Below are positions 29,384 to 37,525 of a stretch of 64,000 bases of DNA, one piece after another. How positions within the stretch are numbered: the first letter of the stretch is position 1; each line of letters starts with the position of its first letter. Position numbers and translations under genes: made by a program. The notes below the pieces were generated by a model. That model made no database searches. It was not told the DNA's origin and saw nothing but the letters and a program-made list of their open reading frames with translations. This DNA comes from Pseudomonas sp. R5(2019) (lineage in GTDB: Bacteria; Pseudomonadota; Gammaproteobacteria; Pseudomonadales; Pseudomonadaceae), in the NCBI RefSeq assembly GCF_009905435.1, contig NZ_JAAAMT010000001.1, positions 186,001 to 250,000 of the forward strand, read 5' to 3'.

Positions 29384-30523
29384 ATGAATTTCGCATTCAC
29401 AGAACAACAAAATGCCATCCGCGAAAGCGTTGCACGATTCAGCGCTGACGTCCTCGCCCCCGGTTACCGCCAACGGGATCGCGATGGCCGCATCGAGCGC
29501 GAAGTCATTGCCCAAATGGGCGAAATGGGCCTGCTCGGCGGGGAGCTGCCGGAAGAATTCGGCGGCAGCGGGCTGGACTGTGTCACCGCCGGCCTGATCA
29601 TCGAAGAACTGGCCCGTGGCGACTTCAATGTGGCTTACATCCCGCTGCTGACTTCGCTAAACGGCCAGATCATCGCCCAATACGCCGAATCCTCGCTGGC
29701 CCGGGAATGGCTGAGCGAAATGACCGCCGGGCGCAAGGTCGCCTGCATCGCCCTGACCGAACCCAGCGGCGGATCGGATGCCGCCAGCCTGCGCCTGAAG
29801 GCCGAACTCAAGGGCGACGTTTATGTGCTCAACGGCGAGAAAACTTCCATCTCCATGGCCGACCAGGCCGACGTCGCCGTTGTCTTCGCCCGCACCGGAA
29901 CCGTGGAGCAACGCGCCAGTGGTATCAGTGCGTTCCTGGTCCCCATGAACCTGCCGGGCATCAGCACCACCCGCTTCGACGACGCCGGCGAGCGTGCCAT
30001 TGGCCGCGGCTCGATCTTCTTCGACAACGTCGAGGTGCCGGTCAACCATCGCCTCGGTGATGAGAACAAGGGATTCAAACAGGTTATGCAAGGCTTCGAC
30101 TACAGCCGCGCCCTGATCGGTCTGCAGTGCCTGGCCCTGGCCCAGCAATCGCTGGATGAAACCTGGCAGTGGTTGACCGAGCGCAAAGCCTTCGGTCAGG
30201 CCTTGTCATCCTTCCAGGGTTTGACCCACCCACTGGCAGAATTGCAGACCTACGTGCATGCTGCCCGCCTGCAGTGCTATTACGCCTTGTGGCTCAAGGA
30301 TAATAAGCTGCCACACAATGCCGAGGCGGCCATGAACAAGTGGTGGGGCCCGAAACTGGCGTTCGATGTGGTCAAGCAGTGTTTGCTGGCCCATGGGCAC
30401 ACCGGTTACGGCGAGGACCTGCCGTTCGCCCAGCGCTTGCGCGATGTACTTGGCCTGCAAATCGGTGACGGCACCGCGCAGATCATGAAAAATATCATCG
30501 CGCGCGAGTTTGTCCCTAACTGA
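29384..30523 (+). CDS. aliB: Cyclohexanecarboxyl-CoA dehydrogenase (AliB-like)
   Basis: Acyl-CoA dehydrogenase of 379 residues that would make cyclohex-1-ene-1-carboxyl-CoA. It has MNFAFTEQQNAIRESVARFS, LPEEFGGSGLDCVTAGLIIE, ACIALTEPSGGSDAASLRLK, the subunit-interface RKAFGQALSSFQGLTHPLAE and the C-terminal HGHTGYGEDLPFAQRLRDVL. ATG 29384 has CTGGAGAGC upstream; the in-frame ATG 29321 overlaps the end of badI and lacks family support. Electrons would pass to the EtfBA pair of the divergent operon. Confidence 0.85.
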   Translation: MNFAFTEQQNAIRESVARFSADVLAPGYRQRDRDGRIEREVIAQMGEMGLLGGELPEEFGGSGLDCVTAGLIIEELARGDFNVAYIPLLTSLNGQIIAQYAESSLAREWLSEMTAGRKVACIALTEPSGGSDAASLRLKAELKGDVYVLNGEKTSISMADQADVAVVFARTGTVEQRASGISAFLVPMNLPGISTTRFDDAGERAIGRGSIFFDNVEVPVNHRLGDENKGFKQVMQGFDYSRALIGLQCLALAQQSLDETWQWLTERKAFGQALSSFQGLTHPLAELQTYVHAARLQCYYALWLKDNKLPHNAEAAMNKWWGPKLAFDVVKQCLLAHGHTGYGEDLPFAQRLRDVLGLQIGDGTAQIMKNIIAREFVPN

Positions 30524-30596
30524 TGCCCTGTCTGCTCCGCCAGGCCGGGCTCTCATTCAATCGCGCTTGCCCTGACGGAGCCGACAAGGAACATTA

Positions 30597-31076
30597 ATGA
30601 ACAATAGCGATACCCGATCCGTACCCAATACGCTGTTTTTCCGGTTGTTCCAGACCGGCAACGTGCTGCAAAGGCAAGTCCAGAAAGAGATGGGCATCAG
30701 CACGGTGCAATGGGCCGTGCTCGGCGCACTGTCACGTAAACGTTATGAAGGCGGTATCTCGTTCTTTGAACTGACCGAGTACCTGTTCGTTAGTCGCCAG
30801 AGCCTGGACGGCGTGCTCAAGCGCATGGAACGCGACAACCATGTGCTACGCGTACCGCACCCGGATGACGGACGTGCGCGCCTGGTGCAATTGACCGATA
30901 CCGGCCGGACATTCTGGGACTCTCTGCAGGAGCGGATCCAGACGTTTTACCAGCAGGCGTTGAAAGGCTTCAGTTTCGACGACAGCGTCAGCCTGCTGCA
31001 TTACCTCAACAAGCTACAAGGCGACATGGCAGCTATATCGCTCGGCGACGAGCAACAAGACGACGAGGCGCAATAG
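30597..31076 (+). CDS. badR: MarR-family transcriptional regulator (BadR-like)
   Basis: MarR repressor of 159 residues. The winged helix is seen as ISTVQWAVLGALSRK, FFELTEYLFVSRQSLDGVLK (recognition helix) and the wing PHPDDGRARLVQLTDTG with its conserved Asp-x-Arg. In R. palustris, BadR, a MarR protein next to badHI-aliAB, represses that operon and responds to a pathway CoA ester. Here the gene ends the aliA operon, so it would be autoregulated through the 25922 operator. It is the obvious candidate to bind both copies of the CAACATGTTG operator; direct binding is not shown by sequence. Confidence 0.8.
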   Translation: MNNSDTRSVPNTLFFRLFQTGNVLQRQVQKEMGISTVQWAVLGALSRKRYEGGISFFELTEYLFVSRQSLDGVLKRMERDNHVLRVPHPDDGRARLVQLTDTGRTFWDSLQERIQTFYQQALKGFSFDDSVSLLHYLNKLQGDMAAISLGDEQQDDEAQ

Positions 31077-31195
31077 GCTGATCCCAACCTTCCTGCCCTC
31101 GCCGAAGAGTCATTGTTCATAAAACCCTAAAACAGCCCCTTCCCGGGGCTGGCTGAACAACAAAAACAACTCACAGCAGGCAGGAACATCTCATC

Positions 31196-32497
31196 ATGCG
31201 TACAGCCAATCCCGTCACCGGGCATATGGCCGGGCCGACTCGTGCCCGGTATTCCCTGAAAGTCCCATGTATCTCTGCATTATTGCTCACGACACAGGCC
31301 CACGCAGACCTGGTCGCCGATAGTCACTTGAGCCTGGAAACGCGAAATTTCTACATGAATCGTGACTACCGGGACGCTGGCTTGTTTGACGGCCCGCGCC
31401 ATGATGGCAAACCCCAGAGCAAGGCAGAAGACTGGGCACAAGGCTTCATTTTGCGCGGTAACTTGGGATTTACCGAGGGTACGATAGGCGTTGGCCTGGA
31501 TGTGCTGGGGTTGGTCGGCGTCAAGCTCGACTCGGGTGGAGGCAGCAGCGGCACCGGCGTCTTGCAGCGCAATCAGCGGACCGGCGAGCCCGTCGATGAG
31601 TACAACTTCCTGGCACCGACCGCCAAGCTCAAAGTCGCCAAGACGCTGGTCACCCTCGGTAACCACGAACCGGTGATGCCGGTGCTGTTTCGCAATGACA
31701 CGCGCCTGCTGCCACAAACCTATCAGGGTGGTCAGGTCGTCTCCACCGACATCCAGAACCTGAGCCTCACTGCCGGACAGTTTCGCCAGGCCCATCAGCG
31801 CGACTCGTCCGACTACGAAGACATGCGCATGGCGGCCGACGGCTCCACCGGCGGCGTGCCCACCGACCGTTTCAACTATGCCGGCGCGACCTACGCTTTC
31901 CAGCCCAATCTCAGTGCCACGTTTTACCGCGCTGAACTGAAGGATAACTACAGCCAGAATGCCGCCAGCCTTCTGTACAAATCGACCCTGACCGAAAGCA
32001 TCAACTTGAAGACTGACGTCCGCTACTTCGACAGCGATGACGAGGGCCAGACCAACGTCGACAACCGCTATCTGGGCGGCATGTTTACTTTGAGCAGCCG
32101 CGGTCATTCACTAGGCCTTGGTTATCAAAACCAAAGTGGCGACACCGGACTTCCCTATCTGTTGGTCGCCGACCCCTGGGCCTTGAACAATGGCACCTAC
32201 CAACCCTTCGTCCGGGCCAGGGAAGACTCCTGGCAATTGCGCTACGACTATGACTTTGCCCCCATGGGCATGCCCGGACTGACACTGATGACGCGCTACA
32301 TGCGAGGCGATGATTTCGATATTCGAGGCGTTGCCGCCAAAGAGTGGGAACGCAATACCGACATTGCCTACGTGATCCAGAGCGGGCCTTTACGAAACCT
32401 GAGCCTGCGCTGGCGCAACGTCACTTATCGCGGCAGCGAAACGACGGATGTCGATGAAAATCGCCTGATCGTCGCTTACACGTTCAGGTTCTGGTAA
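31196..32497 (+). CDS. OprD-family outer-membrane porin
   Basis: Outer-membrane channel of 433 residues for small acids. After a signal region ending in TTQAHA the mature protein starts DLVADSHLSLETRNFYMNRD, the OprD-family hallmark, followed by the EDWAQGFILRGNLGFTEGTI block, and it ends in the beta-strand pattern VAYTFRFW with a terminal aromatic residue. Such porins often sit beside catabolic operons (BenF, PhaK types). It lies 119 bases after badR with a hairpin in the gap but no T-run, so it may have its own promoter or be read through. Confidence 0.88.
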   Translation: MRTANPVTGHMAGPTRARYSLKVPCISALLLTTQAHADLVADSHLSLETRNFYMNRDYRDAGLFDGPRHDGKPQSKAEDWAQGFILRGNLGFTEGTIGVGLDVLGLVGVKLDSGGGSSGTGVLQRNQRTGEPVDEYNFLAPTAKLKVAKTLVTLGNHEPVMPVLFRNDTRLLPQTYQGGQVVSTDIQNLSLTAGQFRQAHQRDSSDYEDMRMAADGSTGGVPTDRFNYAGATYAFQPNLSATFYRAELKDNYSQNAASLLYKSTLTESINLKTDVRYFDSDDEGQTNVDNRYLGGMFTLSSRGHSLGLGYQNQSGDTGLPYLLVADPWALNNGTYQPFVRAREDSWQLRYDYDFAPMGMPGLTLMTRYMRGDDFDIRGVAAKEWERNTDIAYVIQSGPLRNLSLRWRNVTYRGSETTDVDENRLIVAYTFRFW

Positions 32498-32509
32498 TCG
32501 CTGCTGGCG

Positions 32510-32974
32510 CTCAAGCGCGAGTCGCATCACACACCCGTGCTGAACGTTTCGCAGCCGACTTGCCGCCACCGCAGACGAGTGACCCGGTCGAACAAATGGC
32601 CCATCGCCTGAGCACGCAAGATGGCCGAGCGCTGTACAAGCTGCGCAAGCAAACGGTCGAGCCAGTGTTTGGCATCATCAAGCGGGTAATGGGTTGGCGG
32701 CAGATGAGCATGCGCGGACTGGTCAAAGCCCAATGCGAATGGAGTTTGGTGACCATGGCCTGGAACATCAAACGCTTGCATGTGCTGCGCACGGTATAAC
32801 CGGTAGAAAAGTGCGCCCTGACGGCAGCCCCCCAGAGGCTCAGGCGCGCAAACACGCCGCTCCAGTACCGCGCCCATCAACTCGTGGGGAAAGGAGCGGC
32901 GCCTCGTCAGAAAACGCCTTGCTCCGGATCTACAGTCTCCCTCTTGCCGTGGGCAAGTCCGACAGGCTCCTAGA
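32510..32974 (+). mobile_element. IS1182-type element remnant (transposase C-terminus and right end)
   Basis: Only the last 95 or so codons of a transposase are left: ERFAADLPPPQTSDPVEQMA, GRALYKLRKQTVEPVFGIIK (the DDE Glu region), and WNIKRLHVLRTV with TAA at 32797-32799. After the stop about 175 bases of noncoding right end run to GTCCGACAGGCTCC near 32971. The left end and most of the gene are missing, so it cannot move by itself. It has replaced the 3' end of the MFS gene that follows on the other strand. Confidence 0.75.
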
Positions 32975-33812
32975 GCGATGGCACCAACCACACCGGCGGC
33001 GGCAATGAGCATGAAGTTCTGTTCCAGAGGGTGGTTAAGGGTAACGATAAACCCGATCAGAACCGGTGCCAGAATGCCCCCCAGCCGGCCGACGCCTGAA
33101 GCGACGCCAACCCCCGTGGAACGAATTCCTGCCGGGTAGAACTGACCGCAATAAGCGTAGGCAACAATCTGAGCCCCCGTCGTGCACGCGCCAACCACCC
33201 CAACAATGAAGTACAGACAATCGGTGGATACCTTGAAGGTCATAAGGTATGAGAAACACAGAACCGATCGAGTACATGGCGACCAGCACCCATTTGATAT
33301 GAAACCGGTCAGCCAGCCAGCCGCCGACCACACATCCTGCCACCGCTCCAACGTTCAAAGCGACCACGAAACTCAGGGCAGAGCCAATACTGTAGCCAGA
33401 CATCGCCATTAGCTTCGTCAGCCATGTGCTCAGGGAGTAGATCATGAACAAACCGGTGAAGAACGCGATCCAGAACATCAGCGTGCTGATACCCCGCCCC
33501 TCTTTGAACAACTGAGTGATTGGCGCACCGGCATCAGGCTTCATGACCGGCAAGCTGAAAGATTGATCAGGGCTCAGACAACCCGGGTGTCAATTTGCGC
33601 GATGATTGTGCGCAGTGCCTGCGTGTCCTGACGTCGCACCAGCACCGTCAGCGATTCCGGCATGAACTTCAGGATGAATGGGATCAGAATGACCGGCACA
33701 CCCGCTGCGAAGAACACGATTTTCCAACCAAACTCCACGATGAACTGTTTACCGATAACGGCCGCAATAATTCCACCTATCGCGTAGCCCGAAAACATCA
33801 CCGTGGTCATTA
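32975..33812 (-). pseudogene. AAHS-type MFS transporter, broken at both ends and frameshifted
   Basis: Proton-coupled aromatic/alicyclic acid transporters (PcaK/BenK type) have 12 helices and about 450 residues. Three consecutive minus-strand pieces in different frames can be read: MFSGYAIGGIIAAVIGKQFI to QALRTIIAQIDTR (33812-33590); LPVMKPDAGAPITQLFKEGR to GSVFLIPYDL (about 33570-33240); KVSTDCLYFIVGVVGACTTG to AAGVVGAIAL (about 33236-32975). So there are two frameshifts, near 33580 and 33238. The N-terminal third is cut off by the IS5-type element and not found on its other side, and the C-terminus is cut by the IS1182 remnant. Probably once an uptake system paired with the OprD porin. Confidence 0.82.
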
Positions 33813-34755
33813 GGTTCTGTACGAAATCCCTCGAAAACTCACAGCGACCTCTCGGACGCTGAAATTCTGTAATGTTCGCAGCCATCGAAGGAAAGGAACC
33901 CGCTGATGGCAATCAGGTATGAACTTTCGGATGCGGCCTGGGATTTGGTCGCCGACCTTTTTATGGAAACCCGTCGGACTGGCCGGCCCAGGGGTGATGA
34001 TCGCCTGATGCTCAACGGCGTGCTCTGGGTGCTCCGCTCCGGAGCAGCCTGGCGGGATATGCCTGAGCATTTCGGCCCTTGGTCAACGGTTTATCAGCGG
34101 TTTCGCGATTGGCGCAACCGAGGAACGTTCGACCAAATGCTCAAGCGGTTGCACGTCAAACTCAACGAGCAAGGCCTGATCGATCTGCAAACGTGGATGA
34201 TCGATTCGACCGCAGTACGCGCAACCCGAGCCTCATCAGGTGCTGGAAAAAAAGGGGCCTGATGAACCTAGTGACCATGCGCTAGGCCGCAGTCGTGGAG
34301 GCCTGACGACTAAAATTCACATGCTGTGCGATGCCAATGGCGTGCCGTTGCGCTTCCTGCTTCCTGGCGGACAGGCAAGTGACATTGCCTACGCCCAGCC
34401 ACTACTCGATGAAGTTTGCATCCCCAGTCTGCGCGGGCGTCCCCGCAAGCGCTGCCGTTGGCTACTCGCCGACAAGGTCTATGCCGCCGAAGCTCTGCGT
34501 CGCTATTGCGACCACTACCGAATACAGCCTGTGATCCCGTTGCGCACCATGAAACGAAAGCCAAAGCCCGGCTTGCCCAGACTGTTTGATCGACCCAAGT
34601 ACCGGCAGCGCAACATCATTGAGCGCATGTTCGGCTGGCTGAAGGAGAACCGCCGCATCGTCACACGCTTCGACAAGCTCGCGAAAAGTTTTGCGGCGAT
34701 GGTCTCACTGGCTTGTGCCATGCGGTGTTTGCGACAGCACTTTTCGTACATAGCC
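33813..34755 (+). mobile_element. IS5-family (IS427-group-like) insertion sequence
   Basis: A complete-looking element of about 940 bases. Terminal inverted repeats are imperfect: left GGTTCTGTACGAAAT starting at 33813 and right end reading inward GGCTATGTACGAAAA. TA flanks both sides (33811-33812 and 34756-34757) as the likely target duplication. It carries two overlapping transposase frames with an A7 run at the overlap. The MFS gene resumes only on the left side, so an adjacent deletion accompanied or followed insertion. Confidence 0.82.
33906..34262 (+). CDS. IS5-type transposase, OrfA
   Basis: N-terminal transposase part of 118 residues (MAIRYELSDAAWDLVADLFM, GRPRGDDRLMLNGVLWVLRS, then WSTVYQRFRDWRNRGTFDQM, and the first catalytic Asp in TWMIDSTAVRA). 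It ends at TGA 34260-34262 just after an A7 run (34247-34253). OrfB continues the same protein in the +1 (equivalently -2) frame, so a full transposase needs slippage or frameshifting on the A run. Confidence 0.88.
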   Translation: MAIRYELSDAAWDLVADLFMETRRTGRPRGDDRLMLNGVLWVLRSGAAWRDMPEHFGPWSTVYQRFRDWRNRGTFDQMLKRLHVKLNEQGLIDLQTWMIDSTAVRATRASSGAGKKGA

Positions 34756-34758
34756 TAG
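34240..34758 (+). CDS. IS5-type transposase, OrfB
   Basis: C-terminal transposase part: GLTTKIHMLCDANGVPLRFL with the DDE core, LLADKVYAAEALRRY (second Asp), RNIIERMFGWLKENRRIVTR (the Y/R...E region with catalytic Glu), ending FSYIA. The GTG at 34240 is only a nominal start; it is normally made as an OrfA-OrfB fusion. Its stop codon TAG reaches across the element end into the TA target duplication. Confidence 0.88.
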   Translation: MLEKKGPDEPSDHALGRSRGGLTTKIHMLCDANGVPLRFLLPGGQASDIAYAQPLLDEVCIPSLRGRPRKRCRWLLADKVYAAEALRRYCDHYRIQPVIPLRTMKRKPKPGLPRLFDRPKYRQRNIIERMFGWLKENRRIVTRFDKLAKSFAAMVSLACAMRCLRQHFSYIA

Positions 34759-34878
34759 TAACAATCCTGTCAATTTGTTTCCGGCATTGACATCCAGAAA
34801 CAACAATGAAAGTATCAGTCGCGAGTAAGGATCGTACTCATTTCAATCAATAACATTATAAACGCTCAAGGGATTAGC
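34759..34878. other. AT-rich intergenic stretch before the biosynthetic cluster
   Basis: Right flank of the IS. Base composition drops sharply in GC relative to the catabolic genes. The minus strand does not continue the MFS gene. A promoter for the small ORF and cluster is expected here (for example TTGACA at 34785-34790 within GGCATTGACATCC), but no -10 box at the right distance is convincing. Confidence 0.35.
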
Positions 34879-35025
34879 ATGTTTCATACCGCAGCTATAA
34901 ATACGTCTACTCTTCCGCTTACCTTTTCCTCTAAAGCACTCCGCGCATTATCAGCTTCCGCTCAACACCGTTACAGCGATAGATATCATTACGTCCTCGG
35001 CACGAGCCAGTCCCTCGCTGGCTGA
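34879..35025 (+). CDS. Small 48-residue ORF, possible precursor or leader peptide
   Basis: ATG 34879 follows CAAGGGATTAGC, a good ribosome site, and opens 48 codons to TGA 35023-35025. The N-terminal part is Ser/Thr/Ala-rich (MFHTAAINTSTLPLTFSSKA) and the C-terminal part is rich in Tyr, His and Arg (QHRYSDRYHYVLGTSQSLAG). No family recognised. It lies 220 bases ahead of an ATP-grasp gene and shares its orientation; small ORFs in that position are often RiPP precursors, but a regulatory leader or chance ORF is also possible. The sequence could be checked for conservation with the cluster. Confidence 0.4.
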   Translation: MFHTAAINTSTLPLTFSSKALRALSASAQHRYSDRYHYVLGTSQSLAG

Positions 35026-35054
35026 CGATCGCTCGATATAACGAAAAATCTACG

Positions 35055-35073
35055 GCATAACTTTTAGTTATGC
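35055..35073 (+). promoter_or_regulatory. Hairpin in the leader of the biosynthetic cluster
   Basis: Perfect stem GCATAAC/GTTATGC with loop TTTTA, between the small ORF and the ATP-grasp gene. No T-run follows, so it is not a standard terminator; it could stabilise or attenuate the mRNA. Confidence 0.35.
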
Positions 35074-35245
35074 GCTTACCTATACGCCGTTCGTTTCCAC
35101 CTCCGAAACGCGCGAAGAACTTTATTTACCAAAGTGAATAAACATCGACACATCGAGCAACTCACGCACCGCCATTAACAGGTATTAACCACCATTTCCT
35201 GCACGCTCGACCCTTATTGATCGAGTGGTCTATTGAAGGCATATT

Positions 35246-36409
35246 ATGAAAAATATCGTGATGATCGGCGGACATGATGAAACTTTCATGCACTATGGTG
35301 GCTTGGGTTTTGATTTCACCGTATTGCAACTTCCTGACTCGGTTGGCCCCAACCTCACAGCACTGACCGACAAGATTCACCTTGTCAGTGATTTCTCCGA
35401 AGCCACCGTTCTCGACAAAATGGATGAGATCCTAATAACCCAACAAGTTGAATTAATTTTTTCATTCACCGAAGACGGGTTGCTGCCAGCGGCACGCGCC
35501 AGCCAACGTTATGCGATTGCCGGCATGGACTTCGACACCTGCGAAATGTGCATCGACAAGTCCTTGATGCGCACCAAGCTTGAAAACACCGAATTCGCCG
35601 TCAATAGTGAAACCTGCAGAACACGCGCCGACGTCGAACGTTTTTTCAGCCGCCGTACAGGCGCAATCGTCCTGAAAGACCCGAAGGGCTCCGGGAGCGA
35701 AAACGTCTTCATCATTAAAGACGCTACGTCCCTGCACAGTACGCTGGAAGGACTGCCTCAGGAAAATTTCGTCATGCTGGCGGAAGAGTTCCTGAACGGT
35801 CGGGAAGTCAGCGTCGAAACACTGACCATCGATTCGCAACACCGTGTCCTCGCCGTTACCAACAAACAGCTGTACCAAACATCCCTTGCAGAAGAGCAGC
35901 ACATCATCTCGCCGGACAATCTCGACAGCGACACGCTCAAGCAACTGAGTCGTTATTGCGAGCGATTATTAATTGCTATCAACCATAAACACGGCCCCTG
36001 CCATATTGAGGTGACCATCGCGGATGGACAGTTTCATCTGATAGAGATCAACAACCGGGTCGGTGGCGATTACATCGGTCTGCTGGTTGAGCTGACAACA
36101 GGCGTTAATCTGTTCAGGGAAACATTGCAATTCCACAGCTGTGCAGTCGAAACAACTACTTCCGAACAACCGGTACGTTACGAATTCGCCGGCTCTCATC
36201 TTTTTTATGAACCGCTGGATACGGAGCTTCTCAAGGATTACTTACAGGAAGTGGATATTATCAGGCTGGTCATGGGCGAGGCCAATCCACCGTTGGGCAG
36301 GCCACACACCAATGATGACAAAGTCGGCCTGGTGGTTATCGCCAGCCATGATCGCAAAAGGTTCTACACCGCCATTGATCATCTGAACAGGCTAAGTTCC
36401 GCACACTAA
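35246..36409 (+). CDS. ATP-grasp carboxylate-amine ligase
   Basis: ATP-grasp enzyme of 387 residues. The N-terminal domain starts KNIVMIGGHDETFMHYGGLG. The nucleotide-binding part includes IVLKDPKGSGSENVFIIKD (Lys and Gly-rich loop, about residue 138) and EFLNGREVSVETLTID; metal-binding residues lie in GPCHIEVTIADGQFHLIEIN then NRVGGDYIGLL. This pattern is closest to BacD-type L-amino-acid ligases and carbamoyl-phosphate-synthase-like enzymes, which join two amino acids or an acid and an amine through an acyl phosphate. GAAGGC precedes ATG 35246. First enzyme gene of a six-gene cluster with spacings of 5-60 bases. Substrates unknown. Confidence 0.82.
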   Translation: MKNIVMIGGHDETFMHYGGLGFDFTVLQLPDSVGPNLTALTDKIHLVSDFSEATVLDKMDEILITQQVELIFSFTEDGLLPAARASQRYAIAGMDFDTCEMCIDKSLMRTKLENTEFAVNSETCRTRADVERFFSRRTGAIVLKDPKGSGSENVFIIKDATSLHSTLEGLPQENFVMLAEEFLNGREVSVETLTIDSQHRVLAVTNKQLYQTSLAEEQHIISPDNLDSDTLKQLSRYCERLLIAINHKHGPCHIEVTIADGQFHLIEINNRVGGDYIGLLVELTTGVNLFRETLQFHSCAVETTTSEQPVRYEFAGSHLFYEPLDTELLKDYLQEVDIIRLVMGEANPPLGRPHTNDDKVGLVVIASHDRKRFYTAIDHLNRLSSAH

Positions 36410-36434
36410 TTTATTAACAAAAGGAACAGCAGAT

Positions 36435-37520
36435 ATGGAAGTCATCTCCCGGAACGATATCGAAACCCTCAACAGCGTTGTGGTGAATGGCGACTTGCAC
36501 GATTTGGGCGTTGTAAAAATATTCTCCCAGCATCCTGCGTTGGCTGAGTTCATTCCGTCCCAAAGTGAGCTGGTCATCAGTTGGGTTCGGCTCGAAAAGG
36601 ATCAGGAACTGTCAGTTCACCAACATCCCGAAGCGAGCCTGATCCTGATTTGTGACGGCTCGGGGAAAACCCTGGGGGCGACCGAACGCAATATAGAAGC
36701 TGGTGATATGGTGTTGGTGCCGCCCCACTCCTTGCATGGTTTCAAAGGCACCCACCAGGGTTTCTGGGCGCTGTCCATCCAGTTCAACGGCAAGGCCCTG
36801 TACGAAGATACCACGCGACCGAACGTCGTCTTCAAACCTCAGGAAACAGACACTGCGAAGCCCGCCGATGTGCTGTTGCGCGATAACGAGGCATATCTGG
36901 ATAGCTTCAAGAACAGCCGACTGTTGTCGCTGGTCAATTCGCCGTCAATCGATCAGCCCGAAGTGCGCGAAAAACTCCTCGACTGCCTACAGACTTGGTC
37001 AGACATGTTTCAGGACCTGCTGCATATCCGCGTGGCGATGACGCGTGACCCTGCGCACAAGAAAATTGCCCTTGAGCACCTGGTGGAAGAACTGGGGCAT
37101 AACAACAACCTGCGCAATCAGCGCGATGCTCACCATTCGCCCGTCTCGGATGCCGCCTTTCATTCCACCATGGAATGGTTCAGGCATCAGATGCTCTACA
37201 AGAGCGACATGGTCAAGACGCTGTTGATGCACGTCGTACTGGAAGGCAGCGGTGAGATTTTTCATAGCGAGGCCGCTCGGGTATTCGCCAGCATGCCGCA
37301 CTTCCAGGAACATGGTGAAGACGATGGCAGCCACGTCAGCATGGGCATAGAACTGCTGAACCAGGCGTCGCCAAAGGAAATCGAAGAGCTGCGTGAAACC
37401 CTGAGCGAAGGCTGGAACATGATCACCCTGCTGTGCGATCGATTTTCCGATATCGCCTGTTCGGATCACCCAGTGCGCGCAACACCCACCGTTCCTCAAC
37501 CTGTGCCGGTATATAGCTGA
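36435..37520 (+). CDS. Cupin plus heme-oxygenase-like diiron oxidase (HDO) fusion
   Basis: Two domains in 361 residues. Residues 55-105 form a cupin with HQHPEASLILICDGSG (His62, His64) and AGDMVLVPPHSLHGF (His98, His101). Residues about 175-320 look like the heme-oxygenase-like fold of TenA/PqqC and diiron oxidases: EHLVEELGHNNN (Glu219, His222), VVLEGSGEIFHSEA (Glu270, Glu274, His277) and GEDDGSHVSMG (Asp297, His300), which fits the Glu/His, Glu, Asp-x-x-His ligand set of HDO enzymes such as BesC, SznF or UndA. HDOs perform C-C cleavage or N-oxygenation on amino acids and fatty acids. Fusion with a cupin is unusual. AAGGAACAG precedes the ATG. Confidence 0.75.
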   Translation: MEVISRNDIETLNSVVVNGDLHDLGVVKIFSQHPALAEFIPSQSELVISWVRLEKDQELSVHQHPEASLILICDGSGKTLGATERNIEAGDMVLVPPHSLHGFKGTHQGFWALSIQFNGKALYEDTTRPNVVFKPQETDTAKPADVLLRDNEAYLDSFKNSRLLSLVNSPSIDQPEVREKLLDCLQTWSDMFQDLLHIRVAMTRDPAHKKIALEHLVEELGHNNNLRNQRDAHHSPVSDAAFHSTMEWFRHQMLYKSDMVKTLLMHVVLEGSGEIFHSEAARVFASMPHFQEHGEDDGSHVSMGIELLNQASPKEIEELRETLSEGWNMITLLCDRFSDIACSDHPVRATPTVPQPVPVYS

Positions 37521-37525
37521 CCCTC

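Noticed and set aside
31133..31151. Hairpin CAGCCCC/GGGGCTG between badR and the porin as a terminator
   Set aside because: No T-run follows on the plus strand; T-rich sequence follows only on the minus strand, where no gene arrives. Left as an unassigned hairpin.
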